Source: UBA8437 sp963933195 (GTDB lineage: Bacteria > Planctomycetota > Planctomycetia > Planctomycetales > Planctomycetaceae). Taken from it: 12,292 bases of DNA. Shown here piece by piece: positions 1 to 7,637 of this stretch. A program made the translations under genes and the position numbers. The first letter of the stretch is position 1. Every line of letters begins with the position of its first letter. The stretch is from positions 1 through 12,292 of the forward strand of contig CAWVUS010000160.1 of the NCBI GenBank assembly GCA_963933195.1. The letters run 5' to 3'. The notes under the pieces were generated by a model. The model was not told the DNA's origin. It saw nothing but the letters and a program-made list of their open reading frames with translations, and made no database searches.

Positions 1-2462
1 CGACCAACCGAAGACACCGGCGATCGCGACTGGGAAGCGAACGACTCGAAGATCGTACCCTGCTTTCCGTCAGCGCTCTGTTCATCGACCACACCGGCGA
101 CCTCACGATCACCTCCGACGACGACGACACGATCATCGTCCGCGAGGACCCCAACCGACCCGGCCGAGCCCAGGTGCTCGCCGCTCGGCCAGGACAACTC
201 CTGACACCAGTGACCAGCCTGGGCACCCTCGATGCCGACTCGATTCGCAAGATCACCATCCAGGGCGGACCCGGAAACAACCTCATTGACCTCTCGGCAG
301 TGACCGCACAGGTCTTTGCTTTCGGTGGTGGTGTACAAATCACCGCCGACGGCCGAGACGGGCACGACACCCTGACCGGATCGTCCAACCTCGACGACAC
401 CCTCAAGGGAAGCAACGGAAACGACCGGATCGATGGTGGCAGCGGCCGCAACCGGCTGGTGGGTGGCCACGGCAACGACACGATCGACGGGAATGACGGC
501 GGTGACAACATCGATGCCGGGCACGGCAACGACCTGGTGCTTGGCGACCTGGGCAACGACTCGATCGACGGGAATGACGGGGACGACACGATTCATGGAG
601 GACACGGCGCCGACGTCATCAACGGCGGAGACGGAGCCGACCTGGTCTACGGTGACTCGGCGGGAACCGCCGACAGCGGAGCCGACAATCTCGTCGGAGG
701 CAACGGGCACGACACCCTGATCGGTGGACCGGCCGGCGACACGCTCAACGGTGGCTCGGGCAACGACGTCCTCGCCGGCGAGGACGGCCACGACACGCTG
801 CTGGGTGGAGCAGGAGAAGACCGGCTCGAAGGTCACTCCGGAAACGATTCGATCAAGGGACATGACGGCCACGACACACTGCTGGGAGCCTCGGGCAACG
901 ATTCCCTGGATGCCGGTGCCGGGAACGACCTCGTCCATGGAGATGCTGGCCGCGACACCATCAGCGGTGGCGCCGGCGACGACACGCTGGAGGGACACCA
1001 CGACGCGGACCGTATCCTGGGTGGATCCGGAAATGACCTGCTCAACGGAAATGACGGCGATGACACGGTCAATGGACAGGCCGGCAACGACCGCCTCAGC
1101 GGAGACAACGGAAACGACCGCGTCTACGGCGGAGCAGGCACCGATTCTCTTGAAGGAGGATCCGGCAACGACACGCTCAATGGCGGAAGTTCCAGTGATG
1201 TGCTCGACGCCGGCGACGGCAACGACAAGCTCTTCGGCGGTGGCGGCCCGGATCGACTCGAGGGCGGAACCGGACACGATACGCTCAAGGGACAAAGTGG
1301 ACCGGACACCGTTCTGGGCGGCAGCGGCGACGACCGTCTGTGGTGGAACCTGGCCGGGGGCAACGACCTGCTCGACGGCCAGGCCGGCTACGACCGTGCC
1401 GATGTTCTGGGCAACAGCCAGAACAACCTCCTCACCGTCACCACCGATTCCAGCGGCCGACTGGTGGTGCTGGAAACACCGCATACCGTCACACTCTCGA
1501 CCACGACCGAGCGACTCGATGTGCTCGCCGGTGGCGGACGTGACACGCTGCGGGCCGTGGGACTTGCCGGGGCCTCCCTAACAGAAATCAATCTCAAGGG
1601 TGAAGCCTCCGGAGACACCATCGATGCGTCGGCGGCCGGAATCCACAACACCGCGCTGGCCCTGATCGGTGGAGACGGAAACGATCGGATCACCGGTAGC
1701 GCCGGCCGCGAAACGCTCGAGGGAGGAGCCGGACACGATTCGCTCACCGGAGGTGACGGTGACGACGTGATCCGTGGTGGAGCAGGAAGCGACCAGATGG
1801 GCGGCGGCAATGGAAACGATTCTCTCGATGGACAAGAGGACAACGATCGAATCGAGGGAGGCAGTGGAGATGACCAACTGCTGGGTGGACCAGGACACGA
1901 CACGCTGCTGGGTGGAGCCGGCCACGATGAACTGATCGCCGGAACCGGCAATGATCGTCTGAATGGCGCCGCCGGGAATGATCTCCTCTCGGGCCAAAGC
2001 GGACAGGATCGACTTTTCGGGGGATCCGGCGACGACTACCTGGACGCGGGGACCGATGACGATTCGCTCAACGGCAATTCGGGCAACGATACCCTCGTTG
2101 CCGGACACGGCAACGACCGAGTCGACGGAGCCAACGGCGACGACCTGATCTACGGAGGCGACGGCAATGACACCATCCTGGGCAATGATGGACACGATCG
2201 CGTCGCCGCCGGGGACGGGCACGACCGGGTCAACGGAGGTAGCGGAAACGACCAGTTGATCGGCGGAGACGGCCGAGACTCACTCATGGGTGGTAGCGGC
2301 AACGATATCGCACTCGGCGGTGACGGCGATGACTATGTCAACGGGCAAGGCGGCTCGCGCGACACCATCGCCGGAAACCAGGGCGCCGACGTTCTCGTCG
2401 GTTCAGCCGATGAAATCGACGAACAGTTCCAATTGACCGAGAACTGGATCGACGCGGTGTGA
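1..2462 (+). CDS. Planctomycete-type RTX repeat surface/secreted protein, 5'-truncated by window edge
   Basis: The frame is open from base 3, so the start codon lies outside the window; an internal GTG at 174 is not the true start because the diagnostic N-terminal motif SERLEDRTLLSVSALF is encoded upstream of it (about 45-95). The visible part is a basic stretch, the LEDRTLLS motif, a roughly 85-residue beta-rich head, an RTX block of 36 nonapeptide units (about 348-1400), a non-repeat module (about 1401-1660), a second block of 27 units (about 1663-2405) and the acidic tail ending NWIDAV. GGxGxDxxx units bind calcium and fold as parallel beta-rolls in known RTX proteins. I infer an extracellular, Ca-stabilised structural or adhesive protein; no enzymatic domain is visible. 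It is a paralogue of the next gene. The stop is TGA at 2460-2462. The family call is firm and the function is not known. Confidence 0.9.
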   Translation, partial: TNRRHRRSRLGSERLEDRTLLSVSALFIDHTGDLTITSDDDDTIIVREDPNRPGRAQVLAARPGQLLTPVTSLGTLDADSIRKITIQGGPGNNLIDLSAVTAQVFAFGGGVQITADGRDGHDTLTGSSNLDDTLKGSNGNDRIDGGSGRNRLVGGHGNDTIDGNDGGDNIDAGHGNDLVLGDLGNDSIDGNDGDDTIHGGHGADVINGGDGADLVYGDSAGTADSGADNLVGGNGHDTLIGGPAGDTLNGGSGNDVLAGEDGHDTLLGGAGEDRLEGHSGNDSIKGHDGHDTLLGASGNDSLDAGAGNDLVHGDAGRDTISGGAGDDTLEGHHDADRILGGSGNDLLNGNDGDDTVNGQAGNDRLSGDNGNDRVYGGAGTDSLEGGSGNDTLNGGSSSDVLDAGDGNDKLFGGGGPDRLEGGTGHDTLKGQSGPDTVLGGSGDDRLWWNLAGGNDLLDGQAGYDRADVLGNSQNNLLTVTTDSSGRLVVLETPHTVTLSTTTERLDVLAGGGRDTLRAVGLAGASLTEINLKGEASGDTIDASAAGIHNTALALIGGDGNDRITGSAGRETLEGGAGHDSLTGGDGDDVIRGGAGSDQMGGGNGNDSLDGQEDNDRIEGGSGDDQLLGGPGHDTLLGGAGHDELIAGTGNDRLNGAAGNDLLSGQSGQDRLFGGSGDDYLDAGTDDDSLNGNSGNDTLVAGHGNDRVDGANGDDLIYGGDGNDTILGNDGHDRVAAGDGHDRVNGGSGNDQLIGGDGRDSLMGGSGNDIALGGDGDDYVNGQGGSRDTIAGNQGADVLVGSADEIDEQFQLTENWIDAV
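348..1400 (+). repeat. RTX nonapeptide array A1 (36 units, 27-bp period)
   Basis: Degenerate 27-bp tandem units encode GGxGxDxxx. Unit 2 is a 10-mer, unit 11 carries an insertion (GDSAGTADSGAD) and unit 35 is an odd double-length unit with WW. Units were counted by hand from the translation. Within the array, the stretch from about 471 and the stretch from about 552 share a 17-base identical core exactly 81 bp (three units) apart. Confidence 0.9.
1663..2405 (+). repeat. RTX nonapeptide array A2 (27 units)
   Basis: This is the second block of GGxGxDxxx units in the first RTX gene, running from LIGGDGNDRITGS to GADVLVGSADE. Nearly all units keep the Asp at position 6. The next-to-last unit is one residue longer (QGGSRDTIAG). 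The unit count was made by hand. Confidence 0.88.
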
Positions 2463-2725
2463 AACCAACTGGTGGCGTAATAAGAGGTTGTCACTGCGCC
2501 TGCCAGCCATTCATTCAACCCATTCCACCCATATTAATGGTGATCACGTCCACTGGGTGTGAGTCGGCGAGCCAATTGAACATGGGCAATTTGGGTTCTT
2601 CTTACCACAGGTGGGAATTACCGCGAGACCGAGGGGGTTATGCGTCGATACACAGACTAGTCCGATCATTCGGGATGTCCGGGTGTTGCGGTCTGTAGAG
2701 ATGAACACGCCCAGGGATGGGAAGC
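2463..2725. other. Intergenic region between the two RTX paralogues
   Basis: About 260 bases lie between the TGA of the first RTX gene and the likely start of the second. Base composition is visibly richer in A/T than in the flanking genes. Small open frames here have no recognisable protein features. I see no G+C-rich hairpin followed by a T-run, so no clear terminator for the first gene, and no convincing -35/-10 pair. The AT-rich stretch near 2530-2540 and the dyad around 2526-2559 are the most promoter- or operator-like parts. Confidence 0.5.
2526..2559. promoter_or_regulatory. Nested inverted repeat upstream of the second RTX gene (possible operator)
   Basis: CACCCA at 2526-2531 is matched by its reverse complement TGGGTG at 2554-2559. 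Nearly concentric inside lies the perfect palindrome GTGATCAC at 2540-2547. A further imperfect pair, CCAATTG (2572-2578) and CAATTTGG (2586-2593), follows. Such nested dyads can be protein-binding sites or a leader hairpin; six-base arms can also arise by chance. Confidence 0.25.
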
Positions 2726-5287
2726 ATGATCTTCAACTCGTGGCTAGAAACTGTACGTCAACGCATTTCTCGGACCGTGTTGGGCCGACGGCGACGTCGA
2801 TCACAACAAGTGGCCGGGAATCCCGAGAAGTTGGAAGATAGGACACTGCTCTCTGTCAGTGCCCTCTTCTCCAATGGCGTACTCCGGGTCAGTTCGGTCG
2901 ATGACAACGGCCCCGACTCAATCGAAATCGGCACCGACACCGCCGGCAACGTCCAGGTAATAGCAAATGGGACCCCGATCAGCGGGCTGAATCCATCGTT
3001 ATCACCCTCGGACGTCGAGACGATAGATGTCCAGGGCGGTGACGGCAGCAACCTGATCGATCTCTCGGGCGTCTCCACGACCGACTACGACAATCCGTTG
3101 CTGGAAATCGTGGTTGATGGTGGCAACGGTCACGACACGATCATGGGATCGGCCGATGCCGACGACACACTCGACGGTGGTCACGGCAACGACCACATCG
3201 TCGGTGGCACCGGTGACAATGTGATCCAGGGCAATCACGGTCACGACACGATCGATGGAGCCAACGGGAACGACATCATCCAAGGCGGTGACGGCGACGA
3301 CGTGGTCCTCAACGGCGACGGCGACGATGACATCGACGGTGGTGACGGAAACGATCTGATCGAGGGTGGTGACGGCGACGACACGATCGACGGCGGCCAT
3401 GGCAACGATGAGATCTACGGTGACGCCATCGGCACGACCGACATCGGCAACGATGACATCTCCGGCAACCACGGACACGACACCATCCACGGTGGCGGAG
3501 GCCAGGACACGATCAACGGCAACGCCGGCAATGATGACATCTCCGGTGACAGCGGTTCCGACTCACTCCTGGGCGGCGGCGGCAAGGACACGATCGACGG
3601 TGGAAGCGGAGCTGACACGCTCCTGGGCAACAGTGGCGACGACGACCTGCAGGGTGGTTCAGAGGGTGACTTCCTGGACGGTGCTGCTGGCGACGACATA
3701 CTCGCCGGCCAGGACGGACCGGACAAGTTGACCGGATCATCGGGCAACGACACCCTGGATGGCGGCGACGCCAACGACACGTTGTTTGGCGGTGGCGGCA
3801 ACGACCAGATGTTTGGTGGACGCCAGGACGACAGTCTCAAGGGCCAGGACGGCGACGACTCGATCGAGGGCTCCTACGGCGACGACACGATCCATGGCGG
3901 GAGCGGCGATGACGTACTCGACGGCGACGACGCCGATCCGTTCTCGCTTGCTGCCGGAAACGACTATCTCAATGGTGGCGGTGACGCTGACACGATCAAC
4001 GGAGGTGTCGGCACCGACACGCTCTACGGTGGTGGTGGCCGTGACCTGCTCTCCGGAGGAGCTGACGCCGACGAACTGCGGGGCCAGGGCGGAATCGACA
4101 CACTGCAGGGCGATGGCGGCAACGACACCCTGATCTGGGGAGTCGGCGAGGGATCTGACAAGCTCAACGGCGGCGATGCCGACGACACGGTCCTGGTCGA
4201 GGGAAGTTCGACCAAGGACGAGATCACCGTCAGCCAGGGTGATGACGACATGAAGATTGGTGACGAGACACATCTCGTCCACCTGTCTGACAGCTCGGTC
4301 GAACGTGTTGAAATCAACGCCGGATCCGGAAACGACCGGGTGGTCGTCACGGGACTGGGGACCGTTGGTGCAATCGAATTGAACATCAACGGCGAAAGTG
4401 GCAAGGACACGATCCATGCCGGCGACTCTGACATCGGAGCCGTCCAGTTGATCGTCGATGGTGGCATCGGTGACGACACGATCGTCGGCAGTGCCATGGA
4501 TGACCTGATCACCGGTGGCGACGGCAACGATTCGATCGCCGGACGATCCGGAGATGACACGCTGGACGGAGCCGACGGCGGGGACATTGTTCGCGGCGAA
4601 TCCGGTGACGACAGTGTGATTGGTGGCGAAGGCAGTGACACGCTGCGAGGTGGTCACGGCAACGATGAGTTGTTCGGCGGCCAGGGCAGCGATGATCTGA
4701 CCGGCGACTCGGGCGACGATTCTCTCGATGGTGGCAATGGCAACGATCGACTCAACGGCTCCAAGGGTGACGATCGGCTCGACTCGGGCAACGGAATCGA
4801 CTTGCTCTTCGGCGGTGCCGGTGACGACCAGTTGAGCGGCGGAGCCGAAGACGACGTGCTCAACGGCAATGACGGCGACGACAGCCTGCTGGGCGGCGAG
4901 GGAGACGACCAGCTTGACGGTGGCAAAGGTGACGACGTGCTCAACGGCGACGACGGGCACGACACCATCTCCGGCGGACTCGGTGACGACTCGATCGCCG
5001 GCGAGGATGGACACGACAAGATCAACGGCGGAATGGGTCACGACATTATCAGCGGCGGAAACGGCAACGACACGCTTCTTGGTGGAGGCGGTCTGGACCT
5101 GTTGCTCGGCGATGGCGGCAACGATTACCTCAACGGAAACGGCGGAACCGACACGCTGGCCGGGAACGACGGGAACGACGGTTACGCCGCCTCCGAACAG
5201 GCCAGCGAAATCGACGACGACTACCTGCCGCCCGGTTATCCGTTTGACTTCGAAGATCGTGACAACCTGATCGACCCGGTCATCTAG
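2726..5287 (+). CDS. Planctomycete-type RTX repeat surface/secreted protein (complete)
   Basis: The product is about 853 residues. I prefer the ATG at 2726 (MIFNSWLETVRQRIS) over the one at 2717, because MxxxSWL-like starts followed by an Arg-rich run are usual for this planctomycete protein class and AGGG at 2713-2716 is well placed for it. Order of parts: short N-terminus, the RRRRR run, LEDRTLLSVSALF (about residues 36-48), head module, RTX block of 36 units (3116-4198), a head-like middle module (4199-4454), RTX block of 27 units (4455-5195), and an acidic tail rich in D, P, Y and F ending NLIDPVI. There is no classical hydrophobic signal peptide; export probably depends on the planctomycete-type N-terminus or a C-terminal signal, which I cannot decide. 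Predicted Ca binding by the repeats follows from the family. The gene is convergent with the glycan operon, 42 bp from its last stop codon. Function is inferred as extracellular matrix or adhesion. Confidence 0.92.
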   Translation: MIFNSWLETVRQRISRTVLGRRRRRSQQVAGNPEKLEDRTLLSVSALFSNGVLRVSSVDDNGPDSIEIGTDTAGNVQVIANGTPISGLNPSLSPSDVETIDVQGGDGSNLIDLSGVSTTDYDNPLLEIVVDGGNGHDTIMGSADADDTLDGGHGNDHIVGGTGDNVIQGNHGHDTIDGANGNDIIQGGDGDDVVLNGDGDDDIDGGDGNDLIEGGDGDDTIDGGHGNDEIYGDAIGTTDIGNDDISGNHGHDTIHGGGGQDTINGNAGNDDISGDSGSDSLLGGGGKDTIDGGSGADTLLGNSGDDDLQGGSEGDFLDGAAGDDILAGQDGPDKLTGSSGNDTLDGGDANDTLFGGGGNDQMFGGRQDDSLKGQDGDDSIEGSYGDDTIHGGSGDDVLDGDDADPFSLAAGNDYLNGGGDADTINGGVGTDTLYGGGGRDLLSGGADADELRGQGGIDTLQGDGGNDTLIWGVGEGSDKLNGGDADDTVLVEGSSTKDEITVSQGDDDMKIGDETHLVHLSDSSVERVEINAGSGNDRVVVTGLGTVGAIELNINGESGKDTIHAGDSDIGAVQLIVDGGIGDDTIVGSAMDDLITGGDGNDSIAGRSGDDTLDGADGGDIVRGESGDDSVIGGEGSDTLRGGHGNDELFGGQGSDDLTGDSGDDSLDGGNGNDRLNGSKGDDRLDSGNGIDLLFGGAGDDQLSGGAEDDVLNGNDGDDSLLGGEGDDQLDGGKGDDVLNGDDGHDTISGGLGDDSIAGEDGHDKINGGMGHDIISGGNGNDTLLGGGGLDLLLGDGGNDYLNGNGGTDTLAGNDGNDGYAASEQASEIDDDYLPPGYPFDFEDRDNLIDPVI
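3116..4198 (+). repeat. RTX nonapeptide array B1 (36 units)
   Basis: GGxGxDxxx units are encoded by degenerate 27-bp repeats. Unit 2 is a 10-mer, unit 11 has an insertion (GDAIGTTDIGND) and unit 35 is double length with a Trp, at the same ordinal positions as in array A1. An extra insertion occurs at unit 29 (DDADPFSLAAGND), which A1 lacks. Units were counted by hand. Confidence 0.9.
4455..5195 (+). repeat. RTX nonapeptide array B2 (27 units)
   Basis: This is the second RTX block of the second gene, from DGGIGDDTIVGS to NDGNDGYAA. Its unit number matches array A2 by hand count. Units are mostly canonical with Asp at position 6, and many have an extra Asp or His at position 5. Confidence 0.88.
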
Positions 5288-5329
5288 AGACCACGCCGAG
5301 ACCAACCGCGGACCACGGCGGCGGCCAAC

Positions 5330-6538
5330 TTATCCGGCCGACCCCGCCCGCTCGTACAGGTCGAGCATTCGCGGCAGGCAGACGTCCAGGCTGTAATCCG
5401 CCTCGACCATTGCCGCGCCAGCCTCTCCCAGGTGCCGGAACCCTTCGGGATCCTCCAACACCTCCAGGGCCTGGTCGACGAATCCGTCGACATCAAAGAA
5501 ACCGGCCAGCAGACCGTTCTCACCGTGTCGGATCATCTCCTGTACCGGCTCGGTGTCACTGGCCAGCACCGTGCATCCGCAAGAGAGAGCATTCATCATC
5601 GACCAGCTCAAAACGAACGGCACCGTCAGGTAGATGTGCAGGTCCGAGAGCGAAAAGATGTCGACCAGTTCGAAGGGACTGACCCGGCCGGTGAACAGAA
5701 ATCGCGACAGGTCGTAGTCGTCCTGTGCAAGCACATGTTCCCGATACGTCTTCTCCTCGATCCTGTTCAGATCACCGCCGTAGCAGACCCGGTCGCTGCC
5801 GACACAGACAAACAACACGTCGTCACGGGCATCACAGATTCGCTTGGCCACCTTCATGAAGACGTCGAACCCTCGCATCGACTCGAAACCACGCGACACG
5901 TAAGTCACGATTTTTGTCCCGGCTGGAATCTCACGATCGCCGATCTTGCGGACCACGTCCTTTCGCCGTGACCAGACGTCGCGATCGATCCCGTCGAAAA
6001 TCGCCTCGATCTTGTGCTCGTACTCATTCGGCAACAGGCTCGCCTGCCACTTCGTCGGCGCGTAGGCCACCTGGCAGGTCTGCAGGTCGAGATGAATCAT
6101 GGCGTTGCGGGTCCGTGAGCGAAGTTTGTCGAGCTCACGGGATGGAAATTCTGGGCGAAAATCCAGGTCCGACCCCTTCGAGTGATAGTAGTACTCGAAG
6201 TAATTGACGATCGGACAATCGTAGAGATCCGCCAGGAACAGGCTCGAGCCGAAACCGCTGTGGCCGACAACCAGGTCGGGCTGAATGTCCGGCCTCGCCT
6301 TCATCGCCTCGTAGACGGCGTGAGCATGCCAGGTGGCGTTCTCGAACGTGCGGCTGCAGTAGTGCGTGTCGCGGGTTGCTCCACCGTCAATCTTGTACTG
6401 GATCCGTTCGATCCCATCGATCTCTGCCGGATCCAACTCGCAGACGAAACTGCACTGGAAACCATGATTGTCGACCAGGTGCCGTCCGATATGGCCAAAC
6501 TGCGCCGGGAAGTTCTTATGAACAAACAGGACGTGCAT
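5330..6538 (-). CDS. Family 4 glycosyltransferase (PF12000-like N-domain + GT1 C-domain)
   Basis: The 402-residue product probably transfers a sugar from a nucleotide donor to a growing glycan on the cytoplasmic side of the membrane. The N-terminus MHVLFVHKNFPAQFGHIGRHL is the hallmark of the GT4 group with an N-terminal Glyco_trans_4_3 domain. The C-terminal Rossmann half contains VTYVSRGFESMRGFDVF and the region PFVLSWSMMNALSCGC...SDTEPVQEMIRHGENGLL. The Glu that usually follows SWSLL in this group (LEAM) reads Asn here (MNAL). ATG at 6538 is preferred over GTG at 6547 because the conserved MHVLFVH begins there; either start overlaps the upstream gene by 20-30 bases, suggesting translational coupling, and no clear Shine-Dalgarno is seen. 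It is the last gene of the minus-strand operon. Donor and acceptor are unknown. Confidence 0.9.
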   Translation of the reverse strand: MHVLFVHKNFPAQFGHIGRHLVDNHGFQCSFVCELDPAEIDGIERIQYKIDGGATRDTHYCSRTFENATWHAHAVYEAMKARPDIQPDLVVGHSGFGSSLFLADLYDCPIVNYFEYYYHSKGSDLDFRPEFPSRELDKLRSRTRNAMIHLDLQTCQVAYAPTKWQASLLPNEYEHKIEAIFDGIDRDVWSRRKDVVRKIGDREIPAGTKIVTYVSRGFESMRGFDVFMKVAKRICDARDDVLFVCVGSDRVCYGGDLNRIEEKTYREHVLAQDDYDLSRFLFTGRVSPFELVDIFSLSDLHIYLTVPFVLSWSMMNALSCGCTVLASDTEPVQEMIRHGENGLLAGFFDVDGFVDQALEVLEDPEGFRHLGEAGAAMVEADYSLDVCLPRMLDLYERAGSAG

Positions 6539-7637
6539 CGAGGGCACCCGGTTGGAGCGTCGAGGGAGGAACCTGGCGGTAACGCGGGAAGAAGTCCGGC
6601 TCGAAGGTAGTCACCCCGTGGACCTTTCGCCAGAGGGACTCGATGTGTCGGTTCTTCTCCTGGTCGAGCGTCCAGCGAAGCGTCGAAAATCTCGCCCGGC
6701 ATTTGGAGAATCCCGACTTGAAACGGAACAGCGAATCTTCGTCACCACCCAGTCCGCCGCCCAGGTGCAGTGCCCGGTTCCCACGTCCCCCCTCTCGTCC
6801 AAAGAATCGCCGCGCCGCATCGAACAGCAGTCGGCTGGGGCCAGCTTGACGCCAATCGTCAGCCGTCCCTCCCAGGTGATACTCGACCAGCCCATCCACC
6901 TCGGTGAACACCGCCGCGGCGGCGATTTCCTTGTTTCCGCCCGGTGCCTCGACCAACCCCAGGTGCAATCGATCACCCAGGACAGCCTTGAGGCCGAAGA
7001 AGTAATCTGGCCCAAAGAAGTACCGCTGGGACGCAGCGACCTGTCGCATCGTCTGCTCGTAGATTGACAGGAAGTTTCCGTATCGCGACCAGTCGTTCCA
7101 GGAAACCGTGAAGCCATCGCGAGTGAGCTTCCGGATCTGCGACCTCAACCGAGACCGGACCTGTCCCCACTGATCGGCTTCATCCAGGTCCAGGTCGACA
7201 AAGACCGTTTGACCATGGTCGATGCGGATCAATCGTTGCGGGTCGGATCCTTCCAGCTCGATCTCCTGGGGCAATTCAATCAACGGATGCAGCCTCAGAA
7301 ACGCGGTCACCAACCCGCGATCAATTGCGGCATCGTTCATCGCCGCAACAAACAACGGCACGTTGGCACCGGGTGACAGCAAGGGCGTCGGATAGCCATA
7401 GGGACCGGCGACGTCACGACAACCAGCATCAGGATCCAGCGTGTCCGGAAGCATCCGCTCGACGAGCGGGGCCAGCATCGTGTGCCCGTCATGCTCGGCC
7501 CAAAATGCTATCGCCTTGCCTCCCTCATCGGCGGCCGCCAGTTCGACGTACCCGGGCAGGTGGTAGACATCGTGAGCCAGGCCGGCCAACGCGGCCGACC
7601 AGCGAGAGTCCTGTGGATCCAGCCAGGCCGTTTTCAT
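6516..7637 (-). CDS. FemAB-like / GNAT-fold acyltransferase (BioF2-like Acetyltransf_6 domain)
   Basis: The 373-residue product belongs to the FemAB-like GNAT superfamily, whose members transfer aminoacyl or acyl groups to amines of peptidoglycan precursors or sugars. Visible marks are the beta-strand/helix region RSRLRSQIRKLTRDGFTV (about 161-178), the QRYFFGPDYFFGLKAVLGDRLHLGLVE stretch (about 204-230), and the family-typical end LHLGGGLGGDEDSLFRFKSGFSKCRARF (about 290-317). Length fits the FemAB-like proteins found in exopolysaccharide loci. The ATG at 7637 overlaps the stop of the sulfotransferase gene (ATGA), with a strong GGGAGG four bases upstream (7642-7647). The substrate is unknown; in this context a free amine on a glycan is a possibility, as is aminoacyl transfer to a lipid-linked intermediate. 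Confidence 0.82.
   Translation of the reverse strand: MKTAWLDPQDSRWSAALAGLAHDVYHLPGYVELAAADEGGKAIAFWAEHDGHTMLAPLVERMLPDTLDPDAGCRDVAGPYGYPTPLLSPGANVPLFVAAMNDAAIDRGLVTAFLRLHPLIELPQEIELEGSDPQRLIRIDHGQTVFVDLDLDEADQWGQVRSRLRSQIRKLTRDGFTVSWNDWSRYGNFLSIYEQTMRQVAASQRYFFGPDYFFGLKAVLGDRLHLGLVEAPGGNKEIAAAAVFTEVDGLVEYHLGGTADDWRQAGPSRLLFDAARRFFGREGGRGNRALHLGGGLGGDEDSLFRFKSGFSKCRARFSTLRWTLDQEKNRHIESLWRKVHGVTTFEPDFFPRYRQVPPSTLQPGALDARPVCS

Noticed and set aside
174..176. GTG at 174 as the start of the first RTX gene
   Set aside because: The same frame is open to the window edge and encodes the LEDRTLLSVSALF motif upstream, matching the N-terminus of the paralogue.
1578..2222. A 214-codon minus-strand open frame opposite the first RTX gene
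   Set aside because: This is the same antisense artefact of the RTX repeats.
348..2405. Regular spacing of repeats suggesting a CRISPR array or satellite
   Set aside because: The period is 27 bp with no distinct repeat/spacer alternation, and the units keep a protein reading frame encoding GGxGxDxxx.
2459..2698. A 79-codon plus-strand frame in the spacer between the RTX genes
   Set aside because: It starts with a GTG overlapping the previous stop, has no ribosome site, and its composition (Cys, Pro, Ser, Gly scattered) shows no domain or signal.
3737..5305. A 522-codon open frame on the minus strand opposite the second RTX gene, rich in VVAV/VDxVV repeats
   Set aside because: It is the antisense image of the 27-bp RTX units, which avoid stops in this frame. 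It has no start signal or independent domain, and the plus-strand RTX reading is unmistakable.
5288..5329. A possible bidirectional terminator between the convergent stops (CGCCG 5294-5298 with CGGCG 5316-5320)
   Set aside because: The stem is only five bases with a 17-base loop, and no T-run follows on either strand.
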